Of a stretch of 64,000 nucleotides of DNA, positions 19,829-29,499 are shown piece by piece. Numbering within the stretch: position 1 is the stretch's first letter; every line of letters begins with the position of its first letter. The notes below the pieces were generated by a model. The model saw only the letters and a list, made by a program, of their open reading frames with translations, was not told the origin of the DNA and did not search any database. The translations under genes were made by a program, and so were the position numbers. This DNA comes from an uncultured Gammaproteobacteria bacterium. Lineage in GTDB: Bacteria > Pseudomonadota > Gammaproteobacteria > Steroidobacterales > UBA11654. The stretch is from the NCBI GenBank assembly GCA_902553145.1, contig CACDKD010000003.1:66168-130167 (forward strand), in the 5' to 3' direction.

Positions 19829-20638
19829 TTGAGCAATAAGAAAGAAACCCAGATAATCGCTGTTGCTTCTGGAAAAGGAGGAGTTGGTAAATCTACTGTG
19901 AGCAGTAATTTGGCAATTTCACTATCAAAGTCAGGATCAAGAGTTGGTTTATTGGATGCTGACATATATGGACCTAGCATTCCAAGAATTTTCGGAGTAT
20001 CAGGGCAGTCGGTCACATCAAATGACGGCAAGTCATTCGAGCCAATCGATTCAAACGGCATCCAATTGATGTCCATTGGATTCGTACAAACGAATAATGA
20101 TGCCATGATTTGGAGAGGCCCAATGCTCTCTCAAGCAATCAATCAATTACTTTTTCAGACCAATTGGAATGATCTTGAATATTTGATTATTGACCTACCA
20201 CCCGGTACAGGCGATGCTCAGCTTACGATTTCCCAAAAAGCGAATTTAACTGGAACCATACTGGTCACGACTCCTCAGAATATTTCATTGATCGATGTGG
20301 AGAAATCTTTAATAGCTTTTAGGAAGCTTGATATAGAAGTTCTTGGACTGTTAGAAAATATGAGTTATTTCACTGACGATACTGGGAAGGACCATTATAT
20401 TTTTGGAAAAGGAAATATAGATGATTTCTCTGAAAAGCACGGCGTGGAGTTGATTTCAAATTTGCCAATTTTACCTGACCTTGCGAAATACTCAGATGAA
20501 GGCAGTTTGTTTGATGAATTTGAAAATTTACCAGAACTAAGCAAAAAGTATCAGGAAATTACAAACTATTTGCAATCAAGGATCGATTCATTAGATCGAT
20601 CCGACTCATTGGATACAATTCCAGTTGTAACCGAATAA
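19829..20638 (+). CDS. Mrp/ApbC family Fe-S cluster carrier ATPase (TTG start)
   Basis: VASGKGGVGKSTVSSNLA deviant Walker A; DIYGPSIPRIFG; DLPPGTGDAQLT. Confidence 0.93.
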   Translation: MSNKKETQIIAVASGKGGVGKSTVSSNLAISLSKSGSRVGLLDADIYGPSIPRIFGVSGQSVTSNDGKSFEPIDSNGIQLMSIGFVQTNNDAMIWRGPMLSQAINQLLFQTNWNDLEYLIIDLPPGTGDAQLTISQKANLTGTILVTTPQNISLIDVEKSLIAFRKLDIEVLGLLENMSYFTDDTGKDHYIFGKGNIDDFSEKHGVELISNLPILPDLAKYSDEGSLFDEFENLPELSKKYQEITNYLQSRIDSLDRSDSLDTIPVVTE

Positions 20639-20640
20639 TC

Positions 20641-22194
20641 TTATAATAACTTCGCTTTTTCCAAGAGAAGAATATTTTCTTTAAGGCTATCTATTTCATC
20701 AAATCGATATGGATTCTTAATCGATTTGCATGGCATTTCTCTTTTGCAACTAGAACTTCTAGGACAGATGATTCTTGCTGGATGGTCAAGAGCATCCTTA
20801 ATCCAGCGAATCTTCAGGATATGACTAATTTGCTGAAGTGCAGTTATTACCTCATCATCGAGTAGAGATTCTCCATTGTTTTTCATACAACTTTCTTCTG
20901 CCATTTCAAGAATCGCTTTATGATCCAAGCCTTGATCTTTTAGAGCAGGAATTAAATCGAGACCGAGAGAATAGAGTTTTAAATTCTCAGCTGAATCTTT
21001 GATTCTAATTGAATAGCAAGCATAGAGATGTGAGGACTGATCTGTTTTGAGGACTGAAATCTGAGATTGTGGATTGTTTACAAAGTCTTCATTCAGCAAT
21101 CTAAAAACGGACCAATTTGGACAAGGATCATTTACTGCGTTTAAATTTCCCCAAGGCAGCGGTATTCCGTTTCCTCTATAAACCGCTGTTAAGAACCCTG
21201 GTTGATATGCCTCAAAATAATGCCAATATGGATACTGAGACACAGCAGTGACTCTCCTCATCAGCAGTGCAGGCGATAGATCAAGATTATTTTTTATGGA
21301 AATATGATGTTCATTCTTAATCAAATAATTTCTAAATGCTTTTCTAGGACAGAGCAATGCACTCGCATAAAAACTGGATTCAAAATCATGCCATGCCAGC
21401 AAGACGTCATGTGACTGCACTACTGAGTCCGAGCTTTGTGATGTAAAACTATTGCTACCGGATGTAATTGGGGATCTTAAGCCATCTCCGCCATGGAGGA
21501 TCTTATGCCCTAGATGAGTGGCCATATCGTATTTTAGTCTCTTGGCGTCATTCTTAAGCGCTTCATTGATATAAACTTTATTATTACTATCAAAGAATGA
21601 TCTCAATAGCATCTTATTCTTTCCTTGAGGATGATTTGTATTGATTTTATTTTGGCTAAACCATTTAACCTTTAGCCCATGTTTTTTGTATAAACGCCTA
21701 ATATCGCTTACTTTCATTGGCAGTATTTGCCCAGATTCCTGATCGGCAATTTTTTCAATGTCAGGAAATCGATTCTGATTTTTTTCTTGATAAGACCGAA
21801 TCAATAGATGTGCAAATTGTTTCCCTGTGATGCCTGTTTGTTCTAATAATTCAGGAATTGCATCTTGAAGCAGGTCTTTTGAGTAGAGGAAACCCGGCTC
21901 AAGAGGTATGTTTTTCTTAGGCTCATCATCATCAGATTGAATAGTGACTTCAAGATTCTCATCCAGAAACCAGGATTCTTCTTTTTGAAATACATTTGCA
22001 ATGATTGATAATACATCGTCTGATGGCAGTCTTTTTCCATTCTCAATCATGCTGATATAGGATACAGAAGGCGCTGATTTGGGATCAATTTGACTGCACC
22101 TCAGGGAGAGATCTTCCAGGGTAAGCCGGTTGGATTTCCTGATGTTTTTGAGCTTCACGCCCAGTAAGTGACTGTTTCTTATTGCATTGTTCAT
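20641..22194 (-). CDS. XRE-family regulator with IrrE/ImmA-like region (RamB-like), likely regulator of the glyoxylate shunt
   Basis: N-terminal HTH GVKLKNIRKSNRLTLEDLSLRCSQ...SVSYISMIENGKRLPSDDVLSIIANVF; C-terminal CPRSSSCKREMPCKSI; divergent from aceB. Confidence 0.75.
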   Translation of the reverse strand: MNNAIRNSHLLGVKLKNIRKSNRLTLEDLSLRCSQIDPKSAPSVSYISMIENGKRLPSDDVLSIIANVFQKEESWFLDENLEVTIQSDDDEPKKNIPLEPGFLYSKDLLQDAIPELLEQTGITGKQFAHLLIRSYQEKNQNRFPDIEKIADQESGQILPMKVSDIRRLYKKHGLKVKWFSQNKINTNHPQGKNKMLLRSFFDSNNKVYINEALKNDAKRLKYDMATHLGHKILHGGDGLRSPITSGSNSFTSQSSDSVVQSHDVLLAWHDFESSFYASALLCPRKAFRNYLIKNEHHISIKNNLDLSPALLMRRVTAVSQYPYWHYFEAYQPGFLTAVYRGNGIPLPWGNLNAVNDPCPNWSVFRLLNEDFVNNPQSQISVLKTDQSSHLYACYSIRIKDSAENLKLYSLGLDLIPALKDQGLDHKAILEMAEESCMKNNGESLLDDEVITALQQISHILKIRWIKDALDHPARIICPRSSSCKREMPCKSIKNPYRFDEIDSLKENILLLEKAKLL

Positions 22195-22235
22195 TGTAAA
22201 ATTTACATTGTGAAATTTTTACTGTGAAATTTCAA
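22194..22235. promoter_or_regulatory. Three 14-bp direct repeats between the regulator gene and aceB (candidate operator)
   Basis: TTGTAAAATTTACA / TTGTGAAATTTTTA / CTGTGAAATTTCAA starting at 22194, 22208 and 22222. Confidence 0.65.
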
Positions 22236-22283
22236 TAAAATATTTTTTAAAATTCGCGTTAGTCCCAATTAATTAGATATCAA

Positions 22284-23861
22284 ATGGCAGCTCAATTGAA
22301 AATTATGAACCCTTTATCAGAGGTTGAGGAACAGGTTCTGAATCCTAAGACCGTTGCGCTGATTGAATCCCTTCACGATAATTTTGAAAATCAAAGAAGG
22401 AAGTTGCTTGAGGATAGAGAAATCTTGCAAAAAGAATTAGACGATGGAAAATTCCCAAACTTCTTGACCCAAACCAATGACATCAGGGAAAGCAATTATG
22501 TGGTTTCGCCCATACCAGAAGATCTTCAGGATCGCAGGGTTGAGATCACAGGACCACCAGATCGAAAGATGGTCATCAATGCTTTGAACTCTCCCGTTAA
22601 GACTTTTATGTGTGATTTTGAGGATTCTTGCTCACCGACATGGAAGAACATTATTCAAGGTCATGTAAATGTTCGAGATGCAGTAGAGGAGAGCATTGAA
22701 TATATAAGGGAATCGGATGGCAAGGTTTACAGACTTAATGATGAGATTGCAACGCTGATCATTAGACCAAGAGGTTGGCATCTCAACGAAAAGCATGTAA
22801 CGATCAATGATCATCCCGTATCTGCATCGCTTTTTGATTTCGCCGTTTACCTTTCAAATAATCACCAAGCTCTTTCAAAAAAAGGCACAGGACCTTATTT
22901 TTATCTTCCGAAGCTTGAAAATCATCTTGAGGCGAGACTCTGGAACGATGTTTTCGTGCATGCACAGAATTTTTTAAATATTGATCGTGGCACAATCAAG
23001 GCCACAGTTTTGATTGAAACAATAACTGCTGCCTTTGAAATGGATGAAATTATCTTTGAGCTAAAAGAACATTCGGCCGGGCTTAATTGTGGTCGATGGG
23101 ATTATATATTTAGCTTTATAAAGAAATTCAGAAATCATCAAAATTTTCTATTACCAAACAGAACCGAGGTAACAATGGAGCGGCATTTTCTAAAAAGCTA
23201 TGTCGACTTACTTATTCGAACTTGCCATAAAAGAAATGTACATGCGATGGGTGGAATGGCAGCTCAGATTCCAATCAGAGGAGACGAAGAAAAAAATAAA
23301 ATTGCCATGAATAAAGTTTCTTTGGATAAGTTAAGAGAGGCAAATGCTGGTCACGACGGCACATGGATTGCTCATCCTGGTTTATCTCAGGTTGCAATGA
23401 ATGCGTTTAATCAAGCCATGGGATCATCTCCCAATCAGATTCCCAATAAGAGAAATGATGTTTTAGTGAATGCTCAAGATCTTATCAAGGTCCCGGATGG
23501 CAATATTACCGAAGATGGTTTGAGACAGAACATATCAATAGGAATTCAGTACATTGAGGCATGGCTTTCGGGCAATGGTTGTGTTCCAATTCATAATCTG
23601 ATGGAGGACGCTGCTACAGCAGAAATATCGCGTTCACAAATCTGGCAATGGATTCATCATCGCGCAAAAACCACAGATTCAAATAAGACTATAACCGAAG
23701 AGTATTTCATCAAGACGCTCGAGGATGAAATGGATCAACTGAAGACAACAAGGGGTTCTGAAGGCGATTACCTTCAACCGGCAATTAATTTATTCAAGGA
23801 GATGTCTACGGATTCAGAATTCGATGAATTCTTGACATTGCCAGCATATAAACACCTCTAA
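22284..23861 (+). CDS. aceB: Malate synthase A
   Basis: MCDFEDSCSPTWKNIIQGHVNVRDAV, LIRPRGWHLNEKHV, GLNCGRWDYIFSFIKKF, AHPGL. Confidence 0.96.
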   Translation: MAAQLKIMNPLSEVEEQVLNPKTVALIESLHDNFENQRRKLLEDREILQKELDDGKFPNFLTQTNDIRESNYVVSPIPEDLQDRRVEITGPPDRKMVINALNSPVKTFMCDFEDSCSPTWKNIIQGHVNVRDAVEESIEYIRESDGKVYRLNDEIATLIIRPRGWHLNEKHVTINDHPVSASLFDFAVYLSNNHQALSKKGTGPYFYLPKLENHLEARLWNDVFVHAQNFLNIDRGTIKATVLIETITAAFEMDEIIFELKEHSAGLNCGRWDYIFSFIKKFRNHQNFLLPNRTEVTMERHFLKSYVDLLIRTCHKRNVHAMGGMAAQIPIRGDEEKNKIAMNKVSLDKLREANAGHDGTWIAHPGLSQVAMNAFNQAMGSSPNQIPNKRNDVLVNAQDLIKVPDGNITEDGLRQNISIGIQYIEAWLSGNGCVPIHNLMEDAATAEISRSQIWQWIHHRAKTTDSNKTITEEYFIKTLEDEMDQLKTTRGSEGDYLQPAINLFKEMSTDSEFDEFLTLPAYKHL

Positions 23862-23876
23862 TTTAAGGAGAATAAG

Positions 23877-25088
23877 ATGGGTGACAAAAGAAACTATACT
23901 GATGAACATGTTAAGTCTTTGCAGGGCTCTGTAAAGATTGAGCATACATTGGCAAAAATGGGTTCAAAGCAATTGAGAAATCTTTTTGAGAGTGAGCCTT
24001 ATGTGAATACTTTTGGTGCATACAATGGACAACAAGCCGTTCAGCATGTTAAAGCAGGTCTGAAAGCAATCTATGTTTCAGGTTGGCAAGTTGCAGCATC
24101 TGCAAACAGCAATAATGAAGTTTATCCTGATCAAAGCTTGTATTCTGTTGATTCCGTTCCCAATGCTGTGAAGGGCATTAATAACGCATTTCGAAGACAA
24201 GATCAGATTCAAGTGCAAGAAGGAAAACAGGGCTTCTATTATGCTCCGATCATTGCAGATGCTGAGGCAGGTTTTGGAGGCGCATTGAATGCCTACGAAT
24301 TGTCTCGCAATTTAATCGAGGCAGGCGCAGCTGCTGTTCACTATGAGGATCAGTTGTCTGCAGAAAAGAAATGTGGCCATTTGGGCGGTAAGGTTTTGAT
24401 CTCAACAAGCCAAGCAATCAGGAACTTGAATGCAGCGAGGTTGGCTTCTGATGTTGCAGAAACGGATACTTTGATCATTGCAAGGACCGATGCAGAAGCA
24501 GCAAAACTTCTAATGACCGACGTGGATGATATTGACAGAAAGTTTATGACTGGAGAGAGGACTTCTGAAGGTTTTTATCAAATCACAGGCGGACTAGAAA
24601 TGGGTTGTGATCGGGGACAAGCTTTTGCTGAGTATGCTGATTTAGTATGGTGCGAGACTTCTAAACCATGCCTAAAGGATGCTAAGAAATTTGCAGATGC
24701 GGTTCGTGGAGCACATCCAGATCAGATGCTTGCATATAACTGTTCACCAAGTTTCAACTGGAAGCAGCATATTCCCTCAGAATCTGAATTAGCGGAGTTC
24801 CAAAAAGAACTGGGAAATATGGGTTTTAAATTTCAGTTCATTACACTTGCTGGGTTCCATTCAACAAACTTTGCAGTCTTTGATTTTGCAAGAGAATATA
24901 AGAGAGAAGGGATGTTGGCCTACAGCAAACTCCAAGAGAAGGAATTTGATTTTCAGAAACATGGATTCACAACAGTCAAGCATCAGGCAGAAGTCGGTGT
25001 TGGATATTTTGATGCAATCAGTCAGGCAGTTGGAGCAGACAGTGTAGCTGCATTGGCAGACTCTACCGAAAATGAGCAATTTGGATAA
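23877..25088 (+). CDS. aceA: Isocitrate lyase
   Basis: KCGHLGGKVLI signature, YVSGWQVAASANS, LAYNCSPSFNW. Confidence 0.97.
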   Translation: MGDKRNYTDEHVKSLQGSVKIEHTLAKMGSKQLRNLFESEPYVNTFGAYNGQQAVQHVKAGLKAIYVSGWQVAASANSNNEVYPDQSLYSVDSVPNAVKGINNAFRRQDQIQVQEGKQGFYYAPIIADAEAGFGGALNAYELSRNLIEAGAAAVHYEDQLSAEKKCGHLGGKVLISTSQAIRNLNAARLASDVAETDTLIIARTDAEAAKLLMTDVDDIDRKFMTGERTSEGFYQITGGLEMGCDRGQAFAEYADLVWCETSKPCLKDAKKFADAVRGAHPDQMLAYNCSPSFNWKQHIPSESELAEFQKELGNMGFKFQFITLAGFHSTNFAVFDFAREYKREGMLAYSKLQEKEFDFQKHGFTTVKHQAEVGVGYFDAISQAVGADSVAALADSTENEQFG

Positions 25089-25090
25089 CA

Positions 25091-25115
25091 AAAGAGCCCT
25101 AAAAAGGGCTCTTTT
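25091..25115 (+). terminator. Rho-independent terminator after aceA
   Basis: AAAGAGCCCTAAAAAGGGCTCTTTT perfect stem with T run. Confidence 0.9.
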
Positions 25116-25139
25116 ATTGCATTAAAGATAATGGATGAT

Positions 25140-25346
25140 TTAGTCGTATAAGCCGACTAGAATTGCAAGAATGAGTGCACCCACAGCGCCTGCATCACCC
25201 AGCATATTGACTGTGTCGGCAAAATTGGCTGCAATTCCACCAACGAATGGGACGTCACCAAATACGACTCCAGCAACTACTCCCAATGCAATCAAGCCAA
25301 CAACGATTCCTGTGAAATCACCTATCCATGATTTGATATTATTCAT
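25140..25346 (-). CDS. Small glycine-rich membrane protein (68 aa)
   Basis: MNNIKSWIGDFTGIVVGLIALGVVAGVVFGDVPFVGGIAANFADTVNMLGDAGAVGALILAILVGLYD; own promoter-like sequence upstream and RBS-like GGGGAG. Confidence 0.7.
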   Translation of the reverse strand: MNNIKSWIGDFTGIVVGLIALGVVAGVVFGDVPFVGGIAANFADTVNMLGDAGAVGALILAILVGLYD

Positions 25347-25390
25347 TTGTACTCCCCTAAAAAGTAATATTTAAAATCTATCCATCTATA

Positions 25391-25420
25391 GGTATAGCAA
25401 AAGTATCGTTTTTTTGTCAA
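25391..25420 (-). promoter_or_regulatory. Sigma70-like promoter for the 68-aa membrane protein gene
   Basis: On minus strand TTGACA, 18-nt spacer, TATACC. Confidence 0.6.
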
Positions 25421-25423
25421 AGA

Positions 25424-26263
25424 TTAGGAGGTACTTTTTAGAGGAATTAGTTTTTTCCAGTAATTAATTGAATCCATATTATTAAGATCCCAAGGATGAA
25501 AGTCTTTATTGAAAAATTTCATCCACGGAATAAAAATTCTTCTAAGGATACCAGGTTTGAGAAACAAGAAATTGATTCCATCAATCCAAGTTCTGATTTT
25601 CCATAATTGGCCATCTTTTTTCAACATGATGAACATGGATCTAAAAGTATCTTTCAGGATAAAGAAGGTTGCAAAAATTAAAGCTTTCCTCCTACCTTTT
25701 AGTGTTCCACCAACATGCATGTATACATCGAATGCTACCGCCTTGTGCTCAGATTCTTCTAATGCGTGCCAGTACCAAAGCTTTGCAATGCTTTTGCCCT
25801 GATCAGCAAAATGATCCTTATTTTTCATTAAATCATCCGCCAATATTGCAGTGAGATGCTCTGCTGCAACGGTTGCAGCAAGTCTTTGAAACGGACTGAG
25901 TTGACTGTATCTGTTCCTATGTCTTTCAACTTGCGGTTTGGTCAAAAGCTCTAAGTCATATCCTCTCAATTGGCACAAAGTCTCATTGTATTGCTGATGA
26001 ACTTTTCGGTGTGCTGCTTCTTGCCCATAAAATGCTTTTATTTCTTTTAATAGTTTTGGATCAGAAACATCATTCTCAAAATTTCTAACCGATTCAATAA
26101 ATGCTTTTTCTCCAATTGGAAACAAAAGTGAGAATCCATTTTCAAACGCTGTCTTAAACGCGCTTCCGTCAAACCAGTCTTCTTTCAGGTCAGAACTGAG
26201 ATCAAAATGAGGCCTTCTAACTTCGATATCAAGCTCTCTTGGTGTTTTAGTTAAATCACTCAT
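25424..26263 (-). CDS. Metal-dependent hydrolase family protein (PF10118-like)
   Basis: FYGQEAAHRKVHQQYN, AAEHLTAILAD, WYWHALEESEHKAVAFDVY histidine/glutamate motifs. Confidence 0.85.
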   Translation of the reverse strand: MSDLTKTPRELDIEVRRPHFDLSSDLKEDWFDGSAFKTAFENGFSLLFPIGEKAFIESVRNFENDVSDPKLLKEIKAFYGQEAAHRKVHQQYNETLCQLRGYDLELLTKPQVERHRNRYSQLSPFQRLAATVAAEHLTAILADDLMKNKDHFADQGKSIAKLWYWHALEESEHKAVAFDVYMHVGGTLKGRRKALIFATFFILKDTFRSMFIMLKKDGQLWKIRTWIDGINFLFLKPGILRRIFIPWMKFFNKDFHPWDLNNMDSINYWKKLIPLKSTS

Positions 26264-26348
26264 GGATCTATATTACTAGAGCGGCGAGTTAATATTAATG
26301 AGATTTGATGAATTGATACAATTTTTATAAGCTAGTAGATGAAGATGG

Positions 26349-26374
26349 GGGTCTCTAATGAGGTCCTCTTTTTT
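26349..26374 (+). promoter_or_regulatory. Hairpin plus T run in the presumed 5' leader of the PDZ-protein gene (candidate attenuator)
   Basis: GGGTCTC-TAAT-GAGGTCC (two G-U pairs) followed by TCTTTTTTG just before the RBS. Confidence 0.35.
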
Positions 26375-26390
26375 GTTTTAGGAGAAAAAA

Positions 26391-27137
26391 ATGAATAAAA
26401 GTTTATACGTTAAAACGTTAACAATAATCTGTTTGATGATCTCATTGCCGCTGGTTTCTGGTGGTCATAAAGCAGATGAGCATGAAAGCTCAAATAAAAA
26501 TGAGACAATCGCATCCGATTGGGTGACCGCCGGTTACACTGGAAAAGAAGTGTCAATCAATATGGTTCAGCAAAACATGGCGGATGATGGCGTATCCGTT
26601 CAAGGCCGATATGTTGGTTTTGGATTCAATTGGGATCCAAGAGAAAATGAAATGAGAATTGGTCGAGTAACGCCCAATAGCCCAGCAGATGGTGTATTGC
26701 AAGTAGGCGATTTATTCTTAGAAGTGGAAGGGATAAAAGTTTCGCCTGAGAATTTTGGTAAGCTTCCTTTTAGGGGATTGCCCGGTAAGACAATCAGTGC
26801 TGTCATCGACAGGAGCGGAAAACAGATGGAAATCAGCATAGCAAGAGGCACTGTCAGAGGTGAGGTTACAAAAACACAAGTTCTCGAGAACATGAATTCA
26901 GGCGATGCAGAGTCATGGCCTGCAAAAAAGTTTAGGATTATTGAGGTTCTGTCAAAGGACAATATTGTCTATGTTTTGTCACACGCAACGCAGACAGATG
27001 ATATGGTCGACCTTGATTTTATGGCCTACACAGTCACACGCTTTATGTTTAATGAAAACGGCAAAGTCATTGAGGTTGCTAATTTAACCGAAGACCGATT
27101 TGTACTTGAGCAAACAGGTTACACAATCACGCGTTAA
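26391..27137 (+). CDS. Exported PDZ-domain protein; predicted mature N-terminus near GGHKADEHE
   Basis: Signal peptide; PDZ-like GFGFNWDPRENEMRIGRVTPNSPADGVLQVGDLFLEVEGIKV. Confidence 0.75.
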   Translation: MNKSLYVKTLTIICLMISLPLVSGGHKADEHESSNKNETIASDWVTAGYTGKEVSINMVQQNMADDGVSVQGRYVGFGFNWDPRENEMRIGRVTPNSPADGVLQVGDLFLEVEGIKVSPENFGKLPFRGLPGKTISAVIDRSGKQMEISIARGTVRGEVTKTQVLENMNSGDAESWPAKKFRIIEVLSKDNIVYVLSHATQTDDMVDLDFMAYTVTRFMFNENGKVIEVANLTEDRFVLEQTGYTITR

Positions 27138-27148
27138 AAGACTGATAC

Positions 27149-27174
27149 CTTGCTGGCATTTTTGCCAGCAAGGT
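27149..27174. terminator. Hairpin between convergent genes (possible bidirectional terminator)
   Basis: CCTTGCTGGCATTTTTGCCAGCAAGG, perfect 10-bp stem. Confidence 0.6.
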
Positions 27175-27184
27175 TTGGTTCTTG

Positions 27185-27691
27185 TTAGAAATCATTTTCG
27201 GGTAATGACTCCCATTCATCCCAAGTGATTGTTCTGCCAGGATAAGCTGGATTTGCAAACGGCCAATCCCTTTCGAGCCAAATTTTGACTGCATGGAAAA
27301 GTTTATCATCCAAGCCATTTTGTAATTCACTCTGTCTGACCCACATAAAAACTTCTACATCATGATCAGATTTTATTGTTGGATGAAAATATACACAGCC
27401 CAAAACTTTTGATTCATCCAATGTCACCATCGTGTAAGCAAAAGAGGTTCTGTTTTGAAACTCTTTTTCGTGCCAACCAAGGTCAATTAAGTTTTGCTTG
27501 AGCGTAAGCCCATCAGGCCAACCACTGTCTGGCCAAACCTTGCTGACATGTTCTGCGCTGGAGATAACCGCTTCAAAGTCTTTTTCTACGTCGTCAATTG
27601 AGAGCATGCGCAATCTATACTCTTCGGTTTCCATTTTTTCTGGAATGATGAATTCAGAAGGTACGAAATTTAGCATTGAACGTGCTCCCAT
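27185..27691 (-). CDS. GNAT-like acetyltransferase family protein
   Basis: EEYRLRMLSIDDVEKDFEAVISS ... FAYTMVTLDESKVLGCVYFHPT ... EVFMWVRQSE. Confidence 0.6.
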   Translation of the reverse strand: MGARSMLNFVPSEFIIPEKMETEEYRLRMLSIDDVEKDFEAVISSAEHVSKVWPDSGWPDGLTLKQNLIDLGWHEKEFQNRTSFAYTMVTLDESKVLGCVYFHPTIKSDHDVEVFMWVRQSELQNGLDDKLFHAVKIWLERDWPFANPAYPGRTITWDEWESLPENDF

Positions 27692-27703
27692 TGATAAATC
27701 TGA

Positions 27704-28696
27704 TCAGATCTTGAGAATCTGTTTCCCGATGTTTTGACCTGTGAAGAGGCGATTGAGCGTGTTTGGACAATTTTCAATTCCTTCTTGAATGTCTTCTCGA
27801 TGTTTGATTTTTCCGTCCATCAACCATTTTGAAAGCTCTTTCCTTGCCTCATCTGCTCTGTCTAGATAATCAAGCACCAAAAACCCCTCCATCCTTGCAC
27901 GATTGACAATCAAGCTGCTCAGATTCCTCGGTCCAACTGGCATATCGGTAGATGCATAGTTTGAGATCGCACCGCAGATGATGATTCGTGCATTGAGATT
28001 AATTTTAAATAAAACGGCTTCTAACAAAGGGCCGCCTACATTGTCAAAATAGATGTCAATGCCTTCTTTGGCGATGCGACCAAGCTCTTTGCTTGCTTTG
28101 GTTGCCTTGTAGTCAATGACATGATCAAGACCGCAGTCCTCAAGCCATCCACATTTTTCTTCTCCGCCAGCAATACCGATCACATTGCAGCCTTTTATTT
28201 TTGCAATTTGTGCCACAACAGATCCAGTTGCGCCAGCGGCTCCGGAGACTACCACAGTATCCCCTTCCTTTGGTTGGCCGATATCCAGTAATCCAAAATA
28301 TGCAGTAATGCCAGTAAGACCCAATACGTTAAGCATTGTGGGGATGGGCAAGACCTCTGGGACTTTGGTAAATCCTTTGCCGTCTGAAATTAAGTGGGTT
28401 TGCCATCCCATGAAACCATTGACAAGGTCACCTTCATCAAATTTTTCATTTTTTGATTCAATGACTCTTCCCATTCCTCCGGATCTGATGACTTCATCAA
28501 TTTGAATTGGAGGCAAATAACCCGGCATATCTGTAAGCCACATTCTTTGTGTTGGATCAACAGACAAATATTCGGTCTGAATAATAATTTCCCCATTCTG
28601 AAGTTCAGAAAGCTCTTCTTCTATTAATTCAAAATTTGATTCTTCAACCAATCCTTTTGGTCTTTTTTTAAGAATCCATTTCTTATTTTTTTTCAT
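27704..28696 (-). CDS. NADP-dependent medium-chain oxidoreductase (CurA/prostaglandin reductase-like)
   Basis: VSGAAGATGSVVAQIAKIKGCNVIGIAGG; YFDNVGGPLLEAVL; YLSVDPTQRMWL. Confidence 0.92.
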   Translation of the reverse strand: MKKNKKWILKKRPKGLVEESNFELIEEELSELQNGEIIIQTEYLSVDPTQRMWLTDMPGYLPPIQIDEVIRSGGMGRVIESKNEKFDEGDLVNGFMGWQTHLISDGKGFTKVPEVLPIPTMLNVLGLTGITAYFGLLDIGQPKEGDTVVVSGAAGATGSVVAQIAKIKGCNVIGIAGGEEKCGWLEDCGLDHVIDYKATKASKELGRIAKEGIDIYFDNVGGPLLEAVLFKINLNARIIICGAISNYASTDMPVGPRNLSSLIVNRARMEGFLVLDYLDRADEARKELSKWLMDGKIKHREDIQEGIENCPNTLNRLFTGQNIGKQILKI

Positions 28697-28733
28697 TCTT
28701 CACTCCTTTCTTATGAGATCAATTATTATCTAC

Positions 28734-29483
28734 TTAATTCTTTTTCATTTCTCTATGATTCTTTAGGATCTCATCAGCAACATAACTAATTGACCAGTTA
28801 TGACCAAGCCGTCTATTTTTGTATTTTGATGGTAAAAAATAGGCTTTATTTCTATCAAGATTGATAATTTGGGGATCTAATTCAAGATCTTTGAATGCAT
28901 TATCGATGTCCTTCTGGGTGATCCATTGATACACGCTTACATCGTTCTTTATTTTCTTTGGAGGATTATACCCACAAATATTATTCACAATCTCCATGCC
29001 ACTTATTGGGGTTGCAATGGCGTGTATTTCCATTGGAATATTGTTGGACCAATTTTCATAGAACCAAGATGTCAATAATCCTCCATAACTATGAGATATC
29101 AAAATCACTCTTTGAATTTTCTCATTTCTGGAAAGATTTTCTTTGATTAAGCTATCTAGTTTTGAAGCAGAAGGATATGGGCAGTCCTGATCCTTCCAAC
29201 GATAAAAATAAACATCGTGATTTTTAGAATCCAGAGTTTTCAATGGATAAACCCATTCGTAACCCCTGCTTCTTGATCCGTGTACGGCAATGATTATAGA
29301 ATTTTCATTGTTCAGTTTTTCTTCCAATGCATGAAGCCCGTAATCTAGTTGCATAAGTCTTTCACCCGCTTCGAAGACTTCATTTTGATAGTCAAGCTCT
29401 GATAGCCAAGGATATTCCTCAGAGTAAAGATTGAAAGAGAGGCTTAATACCACTACTAAGACAAAGATTTTTTTTGATTTCAT
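28734..29483 (-). CDS. Exported alpha/beta-hydrolase-like protein
   Basis: Signal peptide; IIIAVHGSRSRGYEW; VILISHSYGGLLTSWF nucleophile elbow-like motif. Confidence 0.65.
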   Translation of the reverse strand: MKSKKIFVLVVVLSLSFNLYSEEYPWLSELDYQNEVFEAGERLMQLDYGLHALEEKLNNENSIIIAVHGSRSRGYEWVYPLKTLDSKNHDVYFYRWKDQDCPYPSASKLDSLIKENLSRNEKIQRVILISHSYGGLLTSWFYENWSNNIPMEIHAIATPISGMEIVNNICGYNPPKKIKNDVSVYQWITQKDIDNAFKDLELDPQIINLDRNKAYFLPSKYKNRRLGHNWSISYVADEILKNHREMKKN

Positions 29484-29499
29484 TTTAATCGGTCAATTT

